A stretch of DNA of 64,000 nt from Phenylobacterium sp. (GCF_030681155.1 NZ_JAUXXE010000065.1:1-64000); one strand, 5' to 3'. Positions 45,653 through 54,969 are shown, counted from the first letter of the stretch. The notes: a model not told the origin generated them from the sequence alone. Numbers and translations: made by a program.

Positions 45653-46702
45653 TCAGAGTGTGATCGCAAAGGTCTGCGTGATCGCCGCCTTGCCTGCCCG
45701 TTCGACTGAATAGGTCGCCGAGTAGCTGCCCGGCTTCCATCCTCCCGCCGGCGTGCGCTTGCCCGTGAAGAACATGTACTGCGCCTTGGCCCGGTCGAGC
45801 GCGGGCTGGGTCGCTTCGGTGAGCACAGCTCCATCAGGCGCCGTGATGACCAACTTCTGGATGTCGCCGCCTTGAAGATTGATGGCCCGGACATAGGCGA
45901 TCAGCATCGGCGACTGGAGCATCGGCGCGTTGATGTGGCCCGCTTCGATGGCCTCCATGGTCAGGGGAGTGGCGGCGAAGCCAGCGTTCAGGACGGCGCC
46001 TGGCTTGTAGGCCATCGCCTTGGCGGCCTCCGGCGCCCAGAGGCCGTCGCCCGGGGCGCCCGCGGCGCACGTCCCGGCCGCCATGTCAGGCGCGAAGGGA
46101 TCCACCATGCTCCCAGCATTGCGAACGCTGAGGTGCAGATGCGGGTATTCTGTATTTCCGGAAAGGCCGATGCGGGCGATCGGGCGACCGGCCGCGACTT
46201 GGTCGCCCTGCTTCACCATGATGCTGCCTCGGGCCAAGTGGCAGTACTGAGTCTCCCACCCATCGCCATGATCGATGACGACGCCATTGCCGCAGTCCTG
46301 ACCGGCCAGCGGCGGCGCCTCCGGCGCCTTCACAGAGATATCGGCCACCCCGTCGCGCAGGCGTGCGACGCGCCCCGGCGCTGCGGCCAAGACATTCACG
46401 CCTGCCGCCTGCGCAGCCATGTCGCGTAAGCGAATATCGACGCCGCCATGGTCCTGATAGGTCTGGCTCCCGCAGCGGTAGTCCTCGGCGCCTGGCCCCG
46501 GATCGCGGTCTACGAAGTTCTGCACTTCGCACGTCTTGCCGATGTCACACGCGACCGGGAAGGCGAGGCGCGGGCCCTCTATCGCCAGGGCTCGTTCGGC
46601 AGTCGCTGGGCGTGACGGGGTCTTCACCGCCTGGGCGCTGGAATCACCCGCGGGCGCGCAGCCGCCGATCAGGCCCGCGAGGAGCAGGGGGGCGATCTTC
46701 AT
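45653..46702 (-). CDS. M23 (LytM) family peptidase, lipoprotein (349 aa)
   Basis: Signal MKIAPLLLAGLIGGCAP has lipobox LIGGC. The zinc-peptidase signs are HxxxD in QDHGGVDIRLRD (about 95-106) and HLHLS (about 189-193). Two paired Cys regions lie near the start. AAGGAG is six bases from this ATG and zero from an ATG two codons earlier, which decides the start. It would cut or bind peptidoglycan cross-links in the periplasm. All zinc ligands needed seem present, so activity is plausible. Confidence 0.9.
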   Translation of the reverse strand: MKIAPLLLAGLIGGCAPAGDSSAQAVKTPSRPATAERALAIEGPRLAFPVACDIGKTCEVQNFVDRDPGPGAEDYRCGSQTYQDHGGVDIRLRDMAAQAAGVNVLAAAPGRVARLRDGVADISVKAPEAPPLAGQDCGNGVVIDHGDGWETQYCHLARGSIMVKQGDQVAAGRPIARIGLSGNTEYPHLHLSVRNAGSMVDPFAPDMAAGTCAAGAPGDGLWAPEAAKAMAYKPGAVLNAGFAATPLTMEAIEAGHINAPMLQSPMLIAYVRAINLQGGDIQKLVITAPDGAVLTEATQPALDRAKAQYMFFTGKRTPAGGWKPGSYSATYSVERAGKAAITQTFAITL

Positions 46703-46760
46703 GAGCATCTCCTTCTTCGGCGTGTCTGCGGAAGATGGTGGCTGGAAATGTGACCGCCCA

Positions 46761-47495
46761 TCAAAAGCTGACGCCCGTCAGGTTCTTGAGGCGGATCATG
46801 TCTCGCTCATAGAGCTCGCGTAGATAGGCGACGTCCTCGGCGGCGAGCGGGCCGCCGACCTCGCGTCCCACATGTACGTCGCGGTGCTCAACAGAGACGC
46901 CCCTCGCGATCCCTAGGAAGTCGGCGACTTGCCCCAAGGTCTCGGCTGGCTGCTCGCGCAGGCCGTCCGCCGTTAGGATCAAAACCTGCTCGCGCGGAAA
47001 AATGGAGAACAGCCGTTCGATCTGCTCGCCGTAGAAGCCGCGTTCCACATAGGAAAGCTCCCGGTGCACGCCCCAGGGTTCGGCCGCGAACAACCGCTGG
47101 CGGCCCTCCCGGATGCACCATGAGAAGGGGTGGCTTTCGACCCCACGTGAGTACTCCATCCGCCAATGGGACCAAGCGCGCTCGACTGGGTCACGCAGCA
47201 TCACGATCAGGCGGATGTCCGGATTGTAGGCCGCGATTCGCTCAAGGCTGCCGGGCCAATAGAGATAGATCGGCGTCGCCTCACCGTGGAGCGCCGCGGG
47301 CGCCGAGGACTCGAACTGGGCGTGGTAGGGGCCATAGTCCGGCTTGGACCAGTCCACCGTCTCGTCGTCGAAAAAGTGAACCTCCTTGACCTTGGACAGC
47401 GCCACGGCGGGGCTATCGCCGAGGTAGTCAAAAAGGGCTGTCGTGCCGGCCTTCTGAACGCCAACAACGATAAAATTCACCAGGGGCGTGGGCAC
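46761..47495 (-). CDS. Sulfotransferase (244 aa)
   Basis: Start FIVVGVQKAGTTALFDYL carries the PAPS 5'-phosphosulfate loop, and IVMLRDPVERAWSHWRMEY carries the 3'-phosphate site with its Arg and Ser. The HFFD element after the first loop is typical of the Sulfotransfer_1 heparan-type group. It is a compact single-domain enzyme, cytoplasmic, needing PAPS. It lies between the M23 gene and the CDP-sugar operon, so a carbohydrate acceptor is likely. A different sulfotransferase with a coiled coil lies at 31405. Confidence 0.88.
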   Translation of the reverse strand: MPTPLVNFIVVGVQKAGTTALFDYLGDSPAVALSKVKEVHFFDDETVDWSKPDYGPYHAQFESSAPAALHGEATPIYLYWPGSLERIAAYNPDIRLIVMLRDPVERAWSHWRMEYSRGVESHPFSWCIREGRQRLFAAEPWGVHRELSYVERGFYGEQIERLFSIFPREQVLILTADGLREQPAETLGQVADFLGIARGVSVEHRDVHVGREVGGPLAAEDVAYLRELYERDMIRLKNLTGVSF

Positions 47496-47684
47496 GAGGT
47501 TTCCTCAAGTTGGACGCCAGCGGCGCTGCGACGTTGGATACGACTTCATCGCGCAATCGACACGCGATAAGAGGGGGCGATTGCGTTGGCTGCGTGGCGT
47601 GGAGCTCGAGCGACGTTCTGGTAGGACTATTGTCGAGCTGCGGCGGCCTGGCCCCGTGAATGTGACGATGAGCGGGGATTCGAA

Positions 47685-48458
47685 ATGAAGGTCGTCATTC
47701 TGGCCGGCGGCCTCGGTACGCGGATCTCCGAGGAAAGCCATCTGAAGCCCAAGCCGATGATCGAGATCGGCGGTCGTCCGATCCTCTGGCACCTGATGAA
47801 GGTATTCTCCGAACATGGGTTCAACGACTTCATCATCTGCCTTGGCTACAAGGGCTATGTGATCAAGGAATACTTCGCCAACTACGTGCTCCACAATGCT
47901 GACCTGACCGTTGACCTGGCCAAGGGCAGCGTCGAGTATCACGCTACCAACCATGAGCCCTGGCGGGTGACCCTGGTGAACACCGGCGAGGAGACCATGA
48001 CCGGTGGCCGGCTCAAGCGTGTGGCCGAGTACCTGCCCCTTGGCGAGCCTTTCTTCCTGACCTACGGCGACGGTGTCGCCGATGTAGATCTCAAGGCCCT
48101 GGTCGCGTTTCACAAGGCGCATGGCAAAGAGGCCACCGTCACCGCAGTCGCGCCCCCCGGTCGCTTCGGCGCCCTGGAGATTGTTGAGGGCGGCGTGAAA
48201 CGCTTCATCGAAAAGCCTCCGGGCGACAACGGCCTGATCAATGGCGGCTTCTTCGTGCTGCAGCCCGAGGTGATCGAGCGGATTGCCGGCGACGCGACCA
48301 CCTTCGAGGCCGAACCGCTGGAAAGCTTGGCCCGTGACGACCAACTGATGGCCCGCCCGCACGACGGCTTCTGGGCCGCCATGGACACCCTGCGCGACAA
48401 GAATCACCTGGAAAGCCTGTGGGCCTCGGGCCAGGCGCCATGGCGCATCTGGAAATGA
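47685..48458 (+). CDS. rfbF: Glucose-1-phosphate cytidylyltransferase (257 aa)
   Basis: The nucleotide site is VVILAGGLGTRISEESHLKP (about 3-22), with KPMIEIGGRPILWH and the metal-binding GDGVADVD near 127-134. It makes CDP-glucose from CTP and glucose-1-phosphate. Length equals the family norm. Its stop overlaps the start of rfbG (ATGA at 48455-48458). First gene of a five-gene CDP-sugar operon in which every junction except the last overlaps. Confidence 0.95.
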   Translation: MKVVILAGGLGTRISEESHLKPKPMIEIGGRPILWHLMKVFSEHGFNDFIICLGYKGYVIKEYFANYVLHNADLTVDLAKGSVEYHATNHEPWRVTLVNTGEETMTGGRLKRVAEYLPLGEPFFLTYGDGVADVDLKALVAFHKAHGKEATVTAVAPPGRFGALEIVEGGVKRFIEKPPGDNGLINGGFFVLQPEVIERIAGDATTFEAEPLESLARDDQLMARPHDGFWAAMDTLRDKNHLESLWASGQAPWRIWK

Positions 48459-49513
48459 CCCGGCCCAACCCTGACTTCTGGTCGGGCAAGCGCGTCCTGC
48501 TGACCGGGCATACCGGCTTCAAGGGTTCGTGGGCGGCGATATGGCTCTCGGCGATGGGCGCCAAGGTCACGGGCCTGGCGCTGGCGCCGGATCAGACCCC
48601 GGCGCTGTTCGATTTGGCGGGCGTCACGGGGCTGACCCAGTCACGCATCGCCGACCTGCGCGACCAGTCCGCGGTCGAACAGGCGCTGAAGGGCGAGACT
48701 TTCGACCTGGTCCTGCACATGGCCGCCCAGCCGATCGTGCGGACCTCGATCGAGGATCCGGTGGCGACCTTCGCGGCCAATGTTCTGGGTACGGCGCATC
48801 TGCTGCAGGCGCTGCGTAGCCAGCCTGCCTTGCAGGCGGTTCTGGTGATCACCTCGGACAAGGTCTACGCCAATAACGAGCAGGGCCGCGCCTTCCAGGA
48901 GGGCGACGCCCTGGGCGGCAAGGACCCCTATTCGGCTTCCAAGGCCGCGGTCGAGATCGTCACCCAGAGCTTCGCCCGCAGCTTCTTCGACAAGGCCGGC
49001 GTGCCGGTCGCCACCGCGCGCGGCGGCAACGTCATCGGCGGCGGCGACTATTCCCGCGACCGTCTGGTGGCCGACATCGTCCGGGCTGGTCAGGCCCAGG
49101 GCGTCACCGTCCTGCGCCATCCGGAAGCGACCCGGCCGTGGCAGCATGTGCTCGACTGCGTGGCCGGCTACCTCGTCTATCTCGAACGATTGGCCAGGGA
49201 TCCGACGGCGCCGCGCGCCCTGAACTTCGGACCCAAGCCCGGCGGGCCGGAAGTCACCGTCGGCGAACTGGCGACCCGCGCCACCCAGGCCCTGGGCGCC
49301 AAGCCTTGGCGTCACGAACCCGATACCAGTTCCCTGGAGGCCAAGGCGCTGGGCATCGACGCCAGCCTGGCCCGCCAAGTGCTCGGCTTCGAGAGCCGCC
49401 TGGACGCCCCCGCCGCGGTCGAATGGACCATGGGCTGGTACCGAGCCCAGGCCGATGGCGACGCGGCGCTGGCCCTCGTCCAAGACCAGATCAAGCGATA
49501 CGAAAGCCTTTGA
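48455..49513 (+). CDS. rfbG: CDP-glucose 4,6-dehydratase (352 aa)
   Basis: A short-chain dehydrogenase-type protein: NAD loop TGHTGFKGSWAA (about 17-28), catalytic Tyr and Lys in YSASKAAVEI (about 158-167), plus the family's GGGDYSRDRLV near 190. It turns CDP-glucose into CDP-4-keto-6-deoxyglucose. TGATG at 49511-49515 couples it to the next gene. No CDP-4-keto-6-deoxyglucose 3-dehydratase (rfbH) follows, which sets the pathway apart from 3,6-dideoxy sugars. Confidence 0.95.
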   Translation: MTRPNPDFWSGKRVLLTGHTGFKGSWAAIWLSAMGAKVTGLALAPDQTPALFDLAGVTGLTQSRIADLRDQSAVEQALKGETFDLVLHMAAQPIVRTSIEDPVATFAANVLGTAHLLQALRSQPALQAVLVITSDKVYANNEQGRAFQEGDALGGKDPYSASKAAVEIVTQSFARSFFDKAGVPVATARGGNVIGGGDYSRDRLVADIVRAGQAQGVTVLRHPEATRPWQHVLDCVAGYLVYLERLARDPTAPRALNFGPKPGGPEVTVGELATRATQALGAKPWRHEPDTSSLEAKALGIDASLARQVLGFESRLDAPAAVEWTMGWYRAQADGDAALALVQDQIKRYESL

Positions 49514-50754
49514 TGACCGTCCCCGCCTGCCGTTTCTGCCGCGCCCCGCTCACCCAGACCTTTCTGGATCTGGGCGACCAGCCGCTGGCCAACTCCTACC
49601 TGACCAAGGCCCAGCTCGACGCCGGGACGGAAGGTTTCTATCCGCTGCACACCCGCGTCTGCGGAACCTGCTTCCTGGTGCAGGCCGATGATCCGGTGGC
49701 CGCCGACGCGATCTTCGATGACGGCTACGCCTACTTCTCGGCCTATTCGGAAAGCTGGGTCGCGCACGCCAAGCGCTACGCCGACGCCATGACCGAGCGC
49801 TTCGGGCTCGGCGCTGACTCGCTGGTGATCGAGGTGGCCTCCAACGACGGCTATCTGCTGCAGCATTTCAAGGCCATGGGCGTGCCGGTGCTGGGCGTCG
49901 AGCCCACCGCCAACACCGCGCAGGTGGCGATCAAGGAGCGGGGGATCCCGACAGAGGTCACTTTCTTCAATGACGCGACGGGCCTTGATCTGGCCGCGCG
50001 CGGGATCGCCGCTGACCTGATGGCGGGCAACAACGTCCTGGCCCACGTGCCTGACATCGGCGATTTCGTGGCCGGCTTCCAGCACGTGCTGAAACCGCAA
50101 GGCGTACTGACCTTCGAGTTTCCGCACCTGCTGAACCTGATCGAGAAGGTCCAGTTCGATACGATCTATCACGAGCACTACTCCTACCTGTCGCTGCTGG
50201 CGGTGGAGAAGGTGCTGCTGGCCAATGGTCTGCGTCCGTTCGACGTCGAGTTGTTGCCGACCCACGGCGGCTCGCTGCGACTGTTCTGCGCGCACCAGGC
50301 CTCGAGCCATCAGGAGACGCCGGCGTTGAAGGCGCTGCGGGCTCGCGAGCAAGCCGCTGACCTCGACAAGCTGCCCGGCTATGAGGGCTTCACTGCCCGC
50401 GTCGAAGCGGTGCGTCGCGGCTTCCTCGACTTCCTCGCCAAGGCCAAGGCCGACGGCAAGAGCGTGGCCGCCTACGGCGCGGCGGCCAAGGGCAACACCT
50501 TCCTGAATTATGCCGGGGTCACGGCTGACGACATCGTCGCGGTGTTCGACGCCAACCCGCACAAGCAGGACCGCTTCCTGCCTGGCACCCACATCCCGAC
50601 CTATTCCCCGGCGCGGATCGACGATTTCAAGCCCGACTATCTGATCATCCTGCCCTGGAACCTGAAGGACGAGATCATAGGCCAGCTGGCTCACATCGCC
50701 GACTGGGGCGGCCAGTTCGTCACCGCCGCGCCGGATGCGAAAGTAGTGCGCTGA
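49513..50754 (+). CDS. Sugar C-methyltransferase (TylC3/EvaC-like, 413 aa)
   Basis: Three parts are visible: an N-terminal zinc-ribbon-like domain with CRFCRAPL and CGTCFLVQ (about 6-50), a SAM domain (about 85-200, VIEVASNDGYLLQHFKAMG), and a C-terminal domain (GKSVAAYGAAAKGNTFLNYAGV, about 315-336). This is the standard make-up of NDP-sugar 3-C-methyltransferases. Position between rfbG and an epimerase predicts methylation of CDP-4-keto-6-deoxyhexose at C3. TGATG coupling to the next gene at 50752-50756. Confidence 0.88.
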   Translation: MTVPACRFCRAPLTQTFLDLGDQPLANSYLTKAQLDAGTEGFYPLHTRVCGTCFLVQADDPVAADAIFDDGYAYFSAYSESWVAHAKRYADAMTERFGLGADSLVIEVASNDGYLLQHFKAMGVPVLGVEPTANTAQVAIKERGIPTEVTFFNDATGLDLAARGIAADLMAGNNVLAHVPDIGDFVAGFQHVLKPQGVLTFEFPHLLNLIEKVQFDTIYHEHYSYLSLLAVEKVLLANGLRPFDVELLPTHGGSLRLFCAHQASSHQETPALKALRAREQAADLDKLPGYEGFTARVEAVRRGFLDFLAKAKADGKSVAAYGAAAKGNTFLNYAGVTADDIVAVFDANPHKQDRFLPGTHIPTYSPARIDDFKPDYLIILPWNLKDEIIGQLAHIADWGGQFVTAAPDAKVVR

Positions 50755-51284
50755 TGCGGTTTACGGCGACCGACATCGATGGCGTCGTGATCGTCGACCT
50801 GGATGTGATCAGCGATGATCGCGGCTCGTTCTCCCGCCTGCATTGCCCCGAGGACTTCGCCGCGGCTGGTCATCCGTTCCTGCCTGCGCAGACCAGCCTG
50901 TCGCGCAACGCCAAGGCGCGGACCCTGCGCGGCATGCACTATGAAGCCGCGCCCCATGCCGAGGCCAAGCTGGTTCGCGCGACGCGCGGCGCGATCTTCG
51001 ATGTCGCGGTTGATCTGCGTGCGGACAGTCCGACCTATCTGCGCTGGACCGGCACGGAACTCTCGGCCGAGAACGGCCGGGCTCTGCTGATCGGCCAAGG
51101 CATGGCCCATGGATTCATCACGCTCGAAGACGACACCGACGTCCTCTACCAGATCGACCGCATGTTCGAGCCTGGCCACGGGCGCGGCGTGCGTTGGAAC
51201 GACCCGCGTTTCGGCATTGAATGGCCGTTGACGCCGCTGGTGATCTCCGAGCGCGACGCAGCCTATCCGAACCACGAGGGCTGA
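50754..51284 (+). CDS. RmlC-like NDP-sugar epimerase (176 aa)
   Basis: A cupin of the dTDP-4-keto-rhamnose 3,5-epimerase family: base His in TLRGMHYE (about 63), conserved VRATRGAIFDVAVDLR (about 79-94) and GMAHGFITLEDDT (about 117-129). The Tyr acid position is in VLYQIDRMF. Next to a C3-methylated substrate it can only act at C5 if the methylated C3 is quaternary, so a 5-epimerase is expected. It follows the methyltransferase with one-base overlap. Confidence 0.9.
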   Translation: MRFTATDIDGVVIVDLDVISDDRGSFSRLHCPEDFAAAGHPFLPAQTSLSRNAKARTLRGMHYEAAPHAEAKLVRATRGAIFDVAVDLRADSPTYLRWTGTELSAENGRALLIGQGMAHGFITLEDDTDVLYQIDRMFEPGHGRGVRWNDPRFGIEWPLTPLVISERDAAYPNHEG

Positions 51285-51285
51285 C

Positions 51286-52242
51286 ATGGCCAAGATCCTG
51301 CTGACCGGCGCAAGCTCGTTCTCCGGCCTCTGGATCGCCGAGGCCCTGGCCGCCGCGGGGTACCAAGTCACCGCCCCCGTGCGTCGGCCGTGGGCTTACT
51401 ACTCGGGTCTAAGGGCCGAGCGGATCGAGCGGTTGGCGACGTCGGTGGAGGTGGTGTTCGAGGCCCCGTTCGCCTCATCGGTCTTCTCAGAGTTGGCTGG
51501 CGATGGTTTCGACCTGCTCGCCCACCACGCGGCCGATATTCCGAACTACCGCTCGGCCGACTACGACGTAATGGACGGCGTGAGCCGCAATTTGCTGGGC
51601 GCGGAGGTGGTGTTCTCGGCCTTCGCCAAGGCTGGCGGCAAGGCGGTGATCGCCACCGGTACGGCGTTTGAGGCTGGCGAGGGGCAGGCCGAGCCCGGCG
51701 ACCTGGCTGTCAGCCCCTATGGGCTGTCCAAGACCCTAACCAATGAGGCGATACGCCATTTCGCCCGCTGGCGGGGCCTGAAGTTCGGCAAGTTCGTCAT
51801 CGCCGGTCCGTTCGGCCCGCTGGAAGAAGGGCGCTTCGGCTGGTCATTGTTCCAGCGCTGGTTTGCGGATGAGGCGGGGCTGGTCCGCACACCACGCTAT
51901 ATTCGTGACAACATCCCTGTGCCGCTCCTGGGCAAGGCCTATGTCTTGTTGGCGGGTGACTTGCTGAACGCGGCGGGGCCAGACCAGAAGATCGCGAGGC
52001 CCTCGGGGTTCGTGGGCACGCAGGAGGCGTTCGCTCATCTGCTGGCGCGCGAGATGTCGCCGCGTCTTGGGCTGGCGTGCCGGATCGAGGCAGCGCCTCA
52101 ACCAGAGCTCATCGAGCCGTTGGTGCGCGTCAATAGCGACCCATGGATCACGACTGATTGGCCGGCGGTCAGATTCTGGGACGACTACGCCGCATACTAT
52201 CAACGCGTTGCGTCCTCCGGAATGTTGTCAGGCCCCGCGTGA
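51286..52242 (+). CDS. NAD(P)-dependent epimerase/dehydratase, probable 4-ketoreductase (318 aa)
   Basis: NAD loop ILLTGASSFSGLWIAEAL near the start and the Tyr-x3-Lys pair in SPYGLSKTLTN (about 144-154) mark an extended short-chain dehydrogenase. As last gene of the operon it most likely reduces the 4-keto group to finish a CDP-linked deoxy sugar. It is convergent with the TPR glycosyltransferase gene with three bases between stops. Confidence 0.83.
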   Translation: MAKILLTGASSFSGLWIAEALAAAGYQVTAPVRRPWAYYSGLRAERIERLATSVEVVFEAPFASSVFSELAGDGFDLLAHHAADIPNYRSADYDVMDGVSRNLLGAEVVFSAFAKAGGKAVIATGTAFEAGEGQAEPGDLAVSPYGLSKTLTNEAIRHFARWRGLKFGKFVIAGPFGPLEEGRFGWSLFQRWFADEAGLVRTPRYIRDNIPVPLLGKAYVLLAGDLLNAAGPDQKIARPSGFVGTQEAFAHLLAREMSPRLGLACRIEAAPQPELIEPLVRVNSDPWITTDWPAVRFWDDYAAYYQRVASSGMLSGPA

Positions 52243-52245
52243 GGG

Positions 52246-54525
52246 TCAGGCGGCTTTGACTGCCTTTTCGATCATCGCGAAGTAGTCTGCAGCGAATTGC
52301 TTGGTGTCGGCCAACGGGCTCGCCTTCAACCGCGCGCGCATACCGCGGCGAAGTTCCGCAATCTGGGCGTGGTCGGCGCCGAGCTTCATCGCAATCTGGA
52401 TGTACTCCTGCGTGCTTCGTGCGATGAGATCGCCCAAGCCGACGTTCATCAGCACCGAATAGCTAAGCCGCTCGAATACGGCGTCACCGACCTTGGCCAC
52501 CACCGGCACGCCCATCCATAGCGACTCGCAGGTGGTGGTGCCGCCCGTCTGGGGGAAGGCGTCCAGCGAGATGTCCATCTGGTTGTAGAACGGCAGGTGG
52601 CGACCGCGGACGGCTTCGAAGATCACGCGTCCTGGCGACACGCCTTCTTCGGCGAAAACCTTGCGAATGTTCGCGCAGAAGGTCGGCGTCCCACCTTCGG
52701 GCCGTACGAACATAAACCTCGAGTTCGGTGTCCCAGCCACGATCTTGGCCCAGGCTCCAACAACTTCCTTGCCGTACTTGTAGGGGTTGTTCGCGGTGCC
52801 GAAGGTGACGTAGCCGTTGCGTTCGACCGGGGCGACCGGATCGGCCTGCGGCTCCTCGCGGAAGGCTCGTTCGCCCAGCGCGTACCAACCCTTCGGCAGT
52901 TCGAGCGGCTTTTCGATCATCAGGCCGGGCTTTTCCGGCGTCATGTAGGGATCGAGAATCAGGTAGTCGATTTCCTTAAGCCCGGCGGAGTGCGGATAAC
53001 CCACCCAACTCGCCGATAGCGGCGCGGGCTTGTATCCCATCACCGGCAGCTTGTTCATGTGTGTCGAGCCGCCCAGTTCGATCAGCATGTCCAGCTGGTC
53101 GTCGGCGATCATCTGGGCCGCGCCGCGATCGTCGATGTCCTTCACCCAGCGGAAGCCGTCCACCCACTCAGTGATCTGCTTCTGCGTGGCGTCCTCTTCG
53201 CCCTGATAGTACGAGTAGCAGTAGATCTCGAAGCGGTTGCGGTCGTAGTGCTGGAACAGCGGCAGCGCGAAATAGGCCACCGGATGGGTGCGCAGATCCG
53301 AAGACATGAAGCCGACCCGGATCTTGCCGTTCGGCCTCCGCGGGCCACGATGCTCGATGGGGCGCCGCTTCACAACCGCCTCGACCTTACGGCCCCAGAT
53401 CAAGTGTTGTTCGACCAGTTCTCGGCGGTCCTCCAGCGTCTTCACCCGCGCTAGGTGGGCGAATAGTGCGGTGTGGCGACCAGCCTCGGCCCATGTGCGG
53501 CCAACCTCTGAGAAGCTGCCGAGCTTCTCCATGTCGTCGAACGCCGCCACACGCACCATCAGCTCGTAGGCGATCTTCAGGTTGGGCGCCGTCATCGGCA
53601 TCTGGTCCAGGATTTCGACCAGGATCCGATAGGCGCGTTCGAGGTTGGCGGCCTCATCGCCGTGGCGTGAGCGGCCAAGGCTTTCAGCCAGGGAGACGCG
53701 GTAGCGAACGTCCTTGGGATCGAGTTCGATCGCCCTTTCGAACGCGGCGTTTGCACGTACGCGATCATAGTCCGCGATATTGCTGCCAAGCTGGAAGTGT
53801 AGCGACGCCTCGTTGGGATGCTTTTTCAATTGGTCGAGCAGGAATTGCTCGGCGTCGCGAGTGGCACCGGTGCGACGGATACCCACGGCCCGGGCCTCGA
53901 TCAGGCGTATGTCAATGGGATTGGCGGCGACCGCGCGTTCCAACACCGGTTCCGCCTCTTCCTGCGACTTGGTCTCGGTGATCAAGCCAATCAGGTCCAA
54001 CCAAGCGTCCACTAGGGTCGGCCTGAGCTTGGCCGCTAGGCTAAGGCGCATCTCGGCCTTGTCGTACTCGCCAGCAAACCAATAGGCCCGCCCCAGGCTG
54101 CGCTGCAGGTCGGCGTCGTTTGGCGTAACGCGGACCAGCTTGGTGAAGGTCTCCACCGCCGCAGGATTGCGCATGTCATTGTAGACATTGCCCTTGTTGT
54201 TGAGCACCGAGCGGTTCTTGGGGTCGAGCTTGCCAGCCTTGTTGAGGGCGTCCAGCGCTTCAGGGAAGCGGCGAAGACGGCGCAGGGCCACGCCGCGTAG
54301 GTTCCAGAGATCGATGTCCTTGGGGAAACGTTGAACGGCTTTGCCGGTCCAGTCGGCTGCTTGATCGTAGCGTTGCCGCCGCACCAGCATGGTCGTGAAG
54401 TTGCGATAGAGCTGCAGCGACGCCGCAGGGTCGCGGTTCAATTCGCCCTCGATCATCTCGACGCCTTCGTCAAATTGACCCGCCTTCAAAGCGGCTTCGG
54501 CGGCGGCGAATCTGTCGATCGACAT
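52246..54525 (-). CDS. TPR protein with O-GlcNAc transferase-like (GT41) domain (759 aa)
   Basis: About ten TPR-like helical pairs (residues 1 to about 385; one is LWNLRGVALRRLRRFPEALDAL in outline) precede a GT41 domain. It starts near 400 with VGFMSSDLRTHPVAYF and includes FQTGG-like FPQTGGTTTCESLWMGVPVV near 665. AGGAAG six bases before the ATG fixes the start. Bacterial relatives glycosylate proteins on Ser/Thr; in Caulobacter the TPR-GT FlmG modifies flagellin. Here the neighbours suggest a surface or flagellar protein acceptor; which one is inference. Confidence 0.88.
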   Translation of the reverse strand: MSIDRFAAAEAALKAGQFDEGVEMIEGELNRDPAASLQLYRNFTTMLVRRQRYDQAADWTGKAVQRFPKDIDLWNLRGVALRRLRRFPEALDALNKAGKLDPKNRSVLNNKGNVYNDMRNPAAVETFTKLVRVTPNDADLQRSLGRAYWFAGEYDKAEMRLSLAAKLRPTLVDAWLDLIGLITETKSQEEAEPVLERAVAANPIDIRLIEARAVGIRRTGATRDAEQFLLDQLKKHPNEASLHFQLGSNIADYDRVRANAAFERAIELDPKDVRYRVSLAESLGRSRHGDEAANLERAYRILVEILDQMPMTAPNLKIAYELMVRVAAFDDMEKLGSFSEVGRTWAEAGRHTALFAHLARVKTLEDRRELVEQHLIWGRKVEAVVKRRPIEHRGPRRPNGKIRVGFMSSDLRTHPVAYFALPLFQHYDRNRFEIYCYSYYQGEEDATQKQITEWVDGFRWVKDIDDRGAAQMIADDQLDMLIELGGSTHMNKLPVMGYKPAPLSASWVGYPHSAGLKEIDYLILDPYMTPEKPGLMIEKPLELPKGWYALGERAFREEPQADPVAPVERNGYVTFGTANNPYKYGKEVVGAWAKIVAGTPNSRFMFVRPEGGTPTFCANIRKVFAEEGVSPGRVIFEAVRGRHLPFYNQMDISLDAFPQTGGTTTCESLWMGVPVVAKVGDAVFERLSYSVLMNVGLGDLIARSTQEYIQIAMKLGADHAQIAELRRGMRARLKASPLADTKQFAADYFAMIEKAVKAA

Positions 54526-54656
54526 CAAGACTTCCTGTCGCGCGCAGGGGGCGGCCGGGCCGTGGTTCCACGCGCGTTGGGGTTTTAGGGCGCGCGGGCT
54601 CGCGCGGATCGGCGGCAATCTAGTGGCGCCTCGCCCTGGCGCCAACTATGGCGCGA

Positions 54657-54923
54657 TTATCCGTCGCGGAAACGCCATTTGAGCGCCAGGATCACGCCTG
54701 AGAGAACTAGGCAGACGCCGTTGGACGCCACGATCGGCCAGCTCTGGGTGAGGGCTCCGTAGGCGATCCACAGCGCAAAGCCGGTGACCGTCACCACATA
54801 CATCCGCAGACTGACGGACGAGGCGTCGCGCTCGCGCCAGATCTTGACGATCTGCGGCGTGAAACTGGTCATTGAGCAGATGGCCGCGGCGGTTCCGACC
54901 AGGTCCGGCGTCGAGAGGTTCAT
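54657..54923 (-). CDS. SemiSWEET-family PQ-loop protein (88 aa)
   Basis: Three hydrophobic helices (about 8-22, 41-60, 65-84) with the PQ-loop FTPQIVKIWRERDASSVS. Bacterial SemiSWEETs of this size act as dimers and move sugars down their gradient. AAGG lies before the ATG. It is separated from the sbp gene by a terminator and may be a single gene. Confidence 0.87.
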   Translation of the reverse strand: MNLSTPDLVGTAAAICSMTSFTPQIVKIWRERDASSVSLRMYVVTVTGFALWIAYGALTQSWPIVASNGVCLVLSGVILALKWRFRDG

Positions 54924-54969
54924 GGAGCCTTCAACGGGCCCGCGGCGGCCAAGGTTGCGGCGGGCAAGG

